A DNA stretch of 7,089 nucleotides from Deltaproteobacteria bacterium (GTDB taxonomy: Bacteria > Desulfobacterota_C > Deferrisomatia > Deferrisomatales > JACRMM01). The stretch lies in NCBI GenBank assembly GCA_016218905.1, contig JACRCS010000008.1, positions 1 to 7,089 on the forward strand, written 5' to 3'. Of this stretch, positions 7,041 to 7,089 are shown one piece after another. The translations under genes and the position numbers were made by a program. The notes beneath the pieces are model-generated. The model made no database searches and was not told the origin of the DNA. It worked only from the letters and a program-made list of their open reading frames with translations. Positions within the stretch are counted from its first letter, which is position 1. Each line of letters starts with the position of its first letter.

Positions 7041-7089
7041 CTACTTTAGCGAGCGCACGGGGTCGCGCAACGTGATCTCGAAGGATAGG
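7041..7089 (-). CDS. possible 3' end of an unidentified gene running in from the right edge
   Basis: The minus strand reads LSFEITLRDPVRSLK and then TAG at 7041-7043. Thirteen of fifteen codons end in G or C, and the alternating hydrophobic pattern SFEITLR looks like a terminal beta strand. A hairpin follows 24 nt after the stop. The fragment is too short to name. A histidine kinase or chemotaxis-type protein next to a CheY-like regulator would be unsurprising, but nothing in these 15 residues proves it. Confidence 0.4.
   Translation of the reverse strand, partial: LSFEITLRDPVRSLK

Overview
The window is a compact, GC-rich stretch (roughly two-thirds G+C, strong G/C bias at third codon positions) of a bacterial chromosome. 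Its core is a cell-elongation (rod-shape) operon on the minus strand. Reading in the direction of transcription, from high to low coordinates, the order is mreB, mreC, mreD, mrdA (PBP2), rodA and an unrecognised 209-residue gene. A full Mre set with PBP2 and RodA indicates a rod-shaped or curved bacterium with peptidoglycan. The composition and gene order fit a high-GC Gram-negative lineage such as Myxococcota/Deltaproteobacteria, Acidobacteriota or a related uncultured phylum. The sequence alone does not settle which, and no 16S or other placement marker is present.

The operon is tightly packed. A sigma-70-like promoter (6065-6094) lies upstream of mreB. mreB and mreC are separated by 43 nt that contain a perfect 6-bp hairpin. 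mreC/mreD, mreD/mrdA and mrdA/rodA each overlap by 4 nt (GTGA, TTGA, GTGA), which points to translational coupling. rodA and the last gene are 19 nt apart. Only mreB and the last gene start with ATG; mreC, mreD and rodA start with GTG and mrdA with TTG. Functionally, MreB filaments on the inner membrane face organise MreC and MreD, which regulate the RodA glycosyltransferase and PBP2 transpeptidase pair that inserts lateral-wall peptidoglycan. Catalytic signatures of MreB, PBP2 and RodA are all present, so the machine looks functional.

Right of the promoter there is a divergent small gene on the plus strand (6231-6497). It encodes an 88-residue protein with a Sec-type signal peptide and two cysteines, and is followed by a short terminator-like hairpin. 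Convergent to it on the minus strand is a single-domain CheY-like response regulator (6603-6965). At the right edge there is a possible 3' end of another minus-strand gene (7041-7089), separated from the regulator by a 7-bp inverted repeat.

I found no mobile element, CRISPR array, tRNA, rRNA or phage signal. Most of the window is a conserved housekeeping operon and I see no new multi-gene system. The parts worth a second look are the unknown terminal gene of the operon, the small secreted protein divergent from mreB, a predicted Cys3-His metal site in PBP2, and the non-ATG and hairpin architecture.
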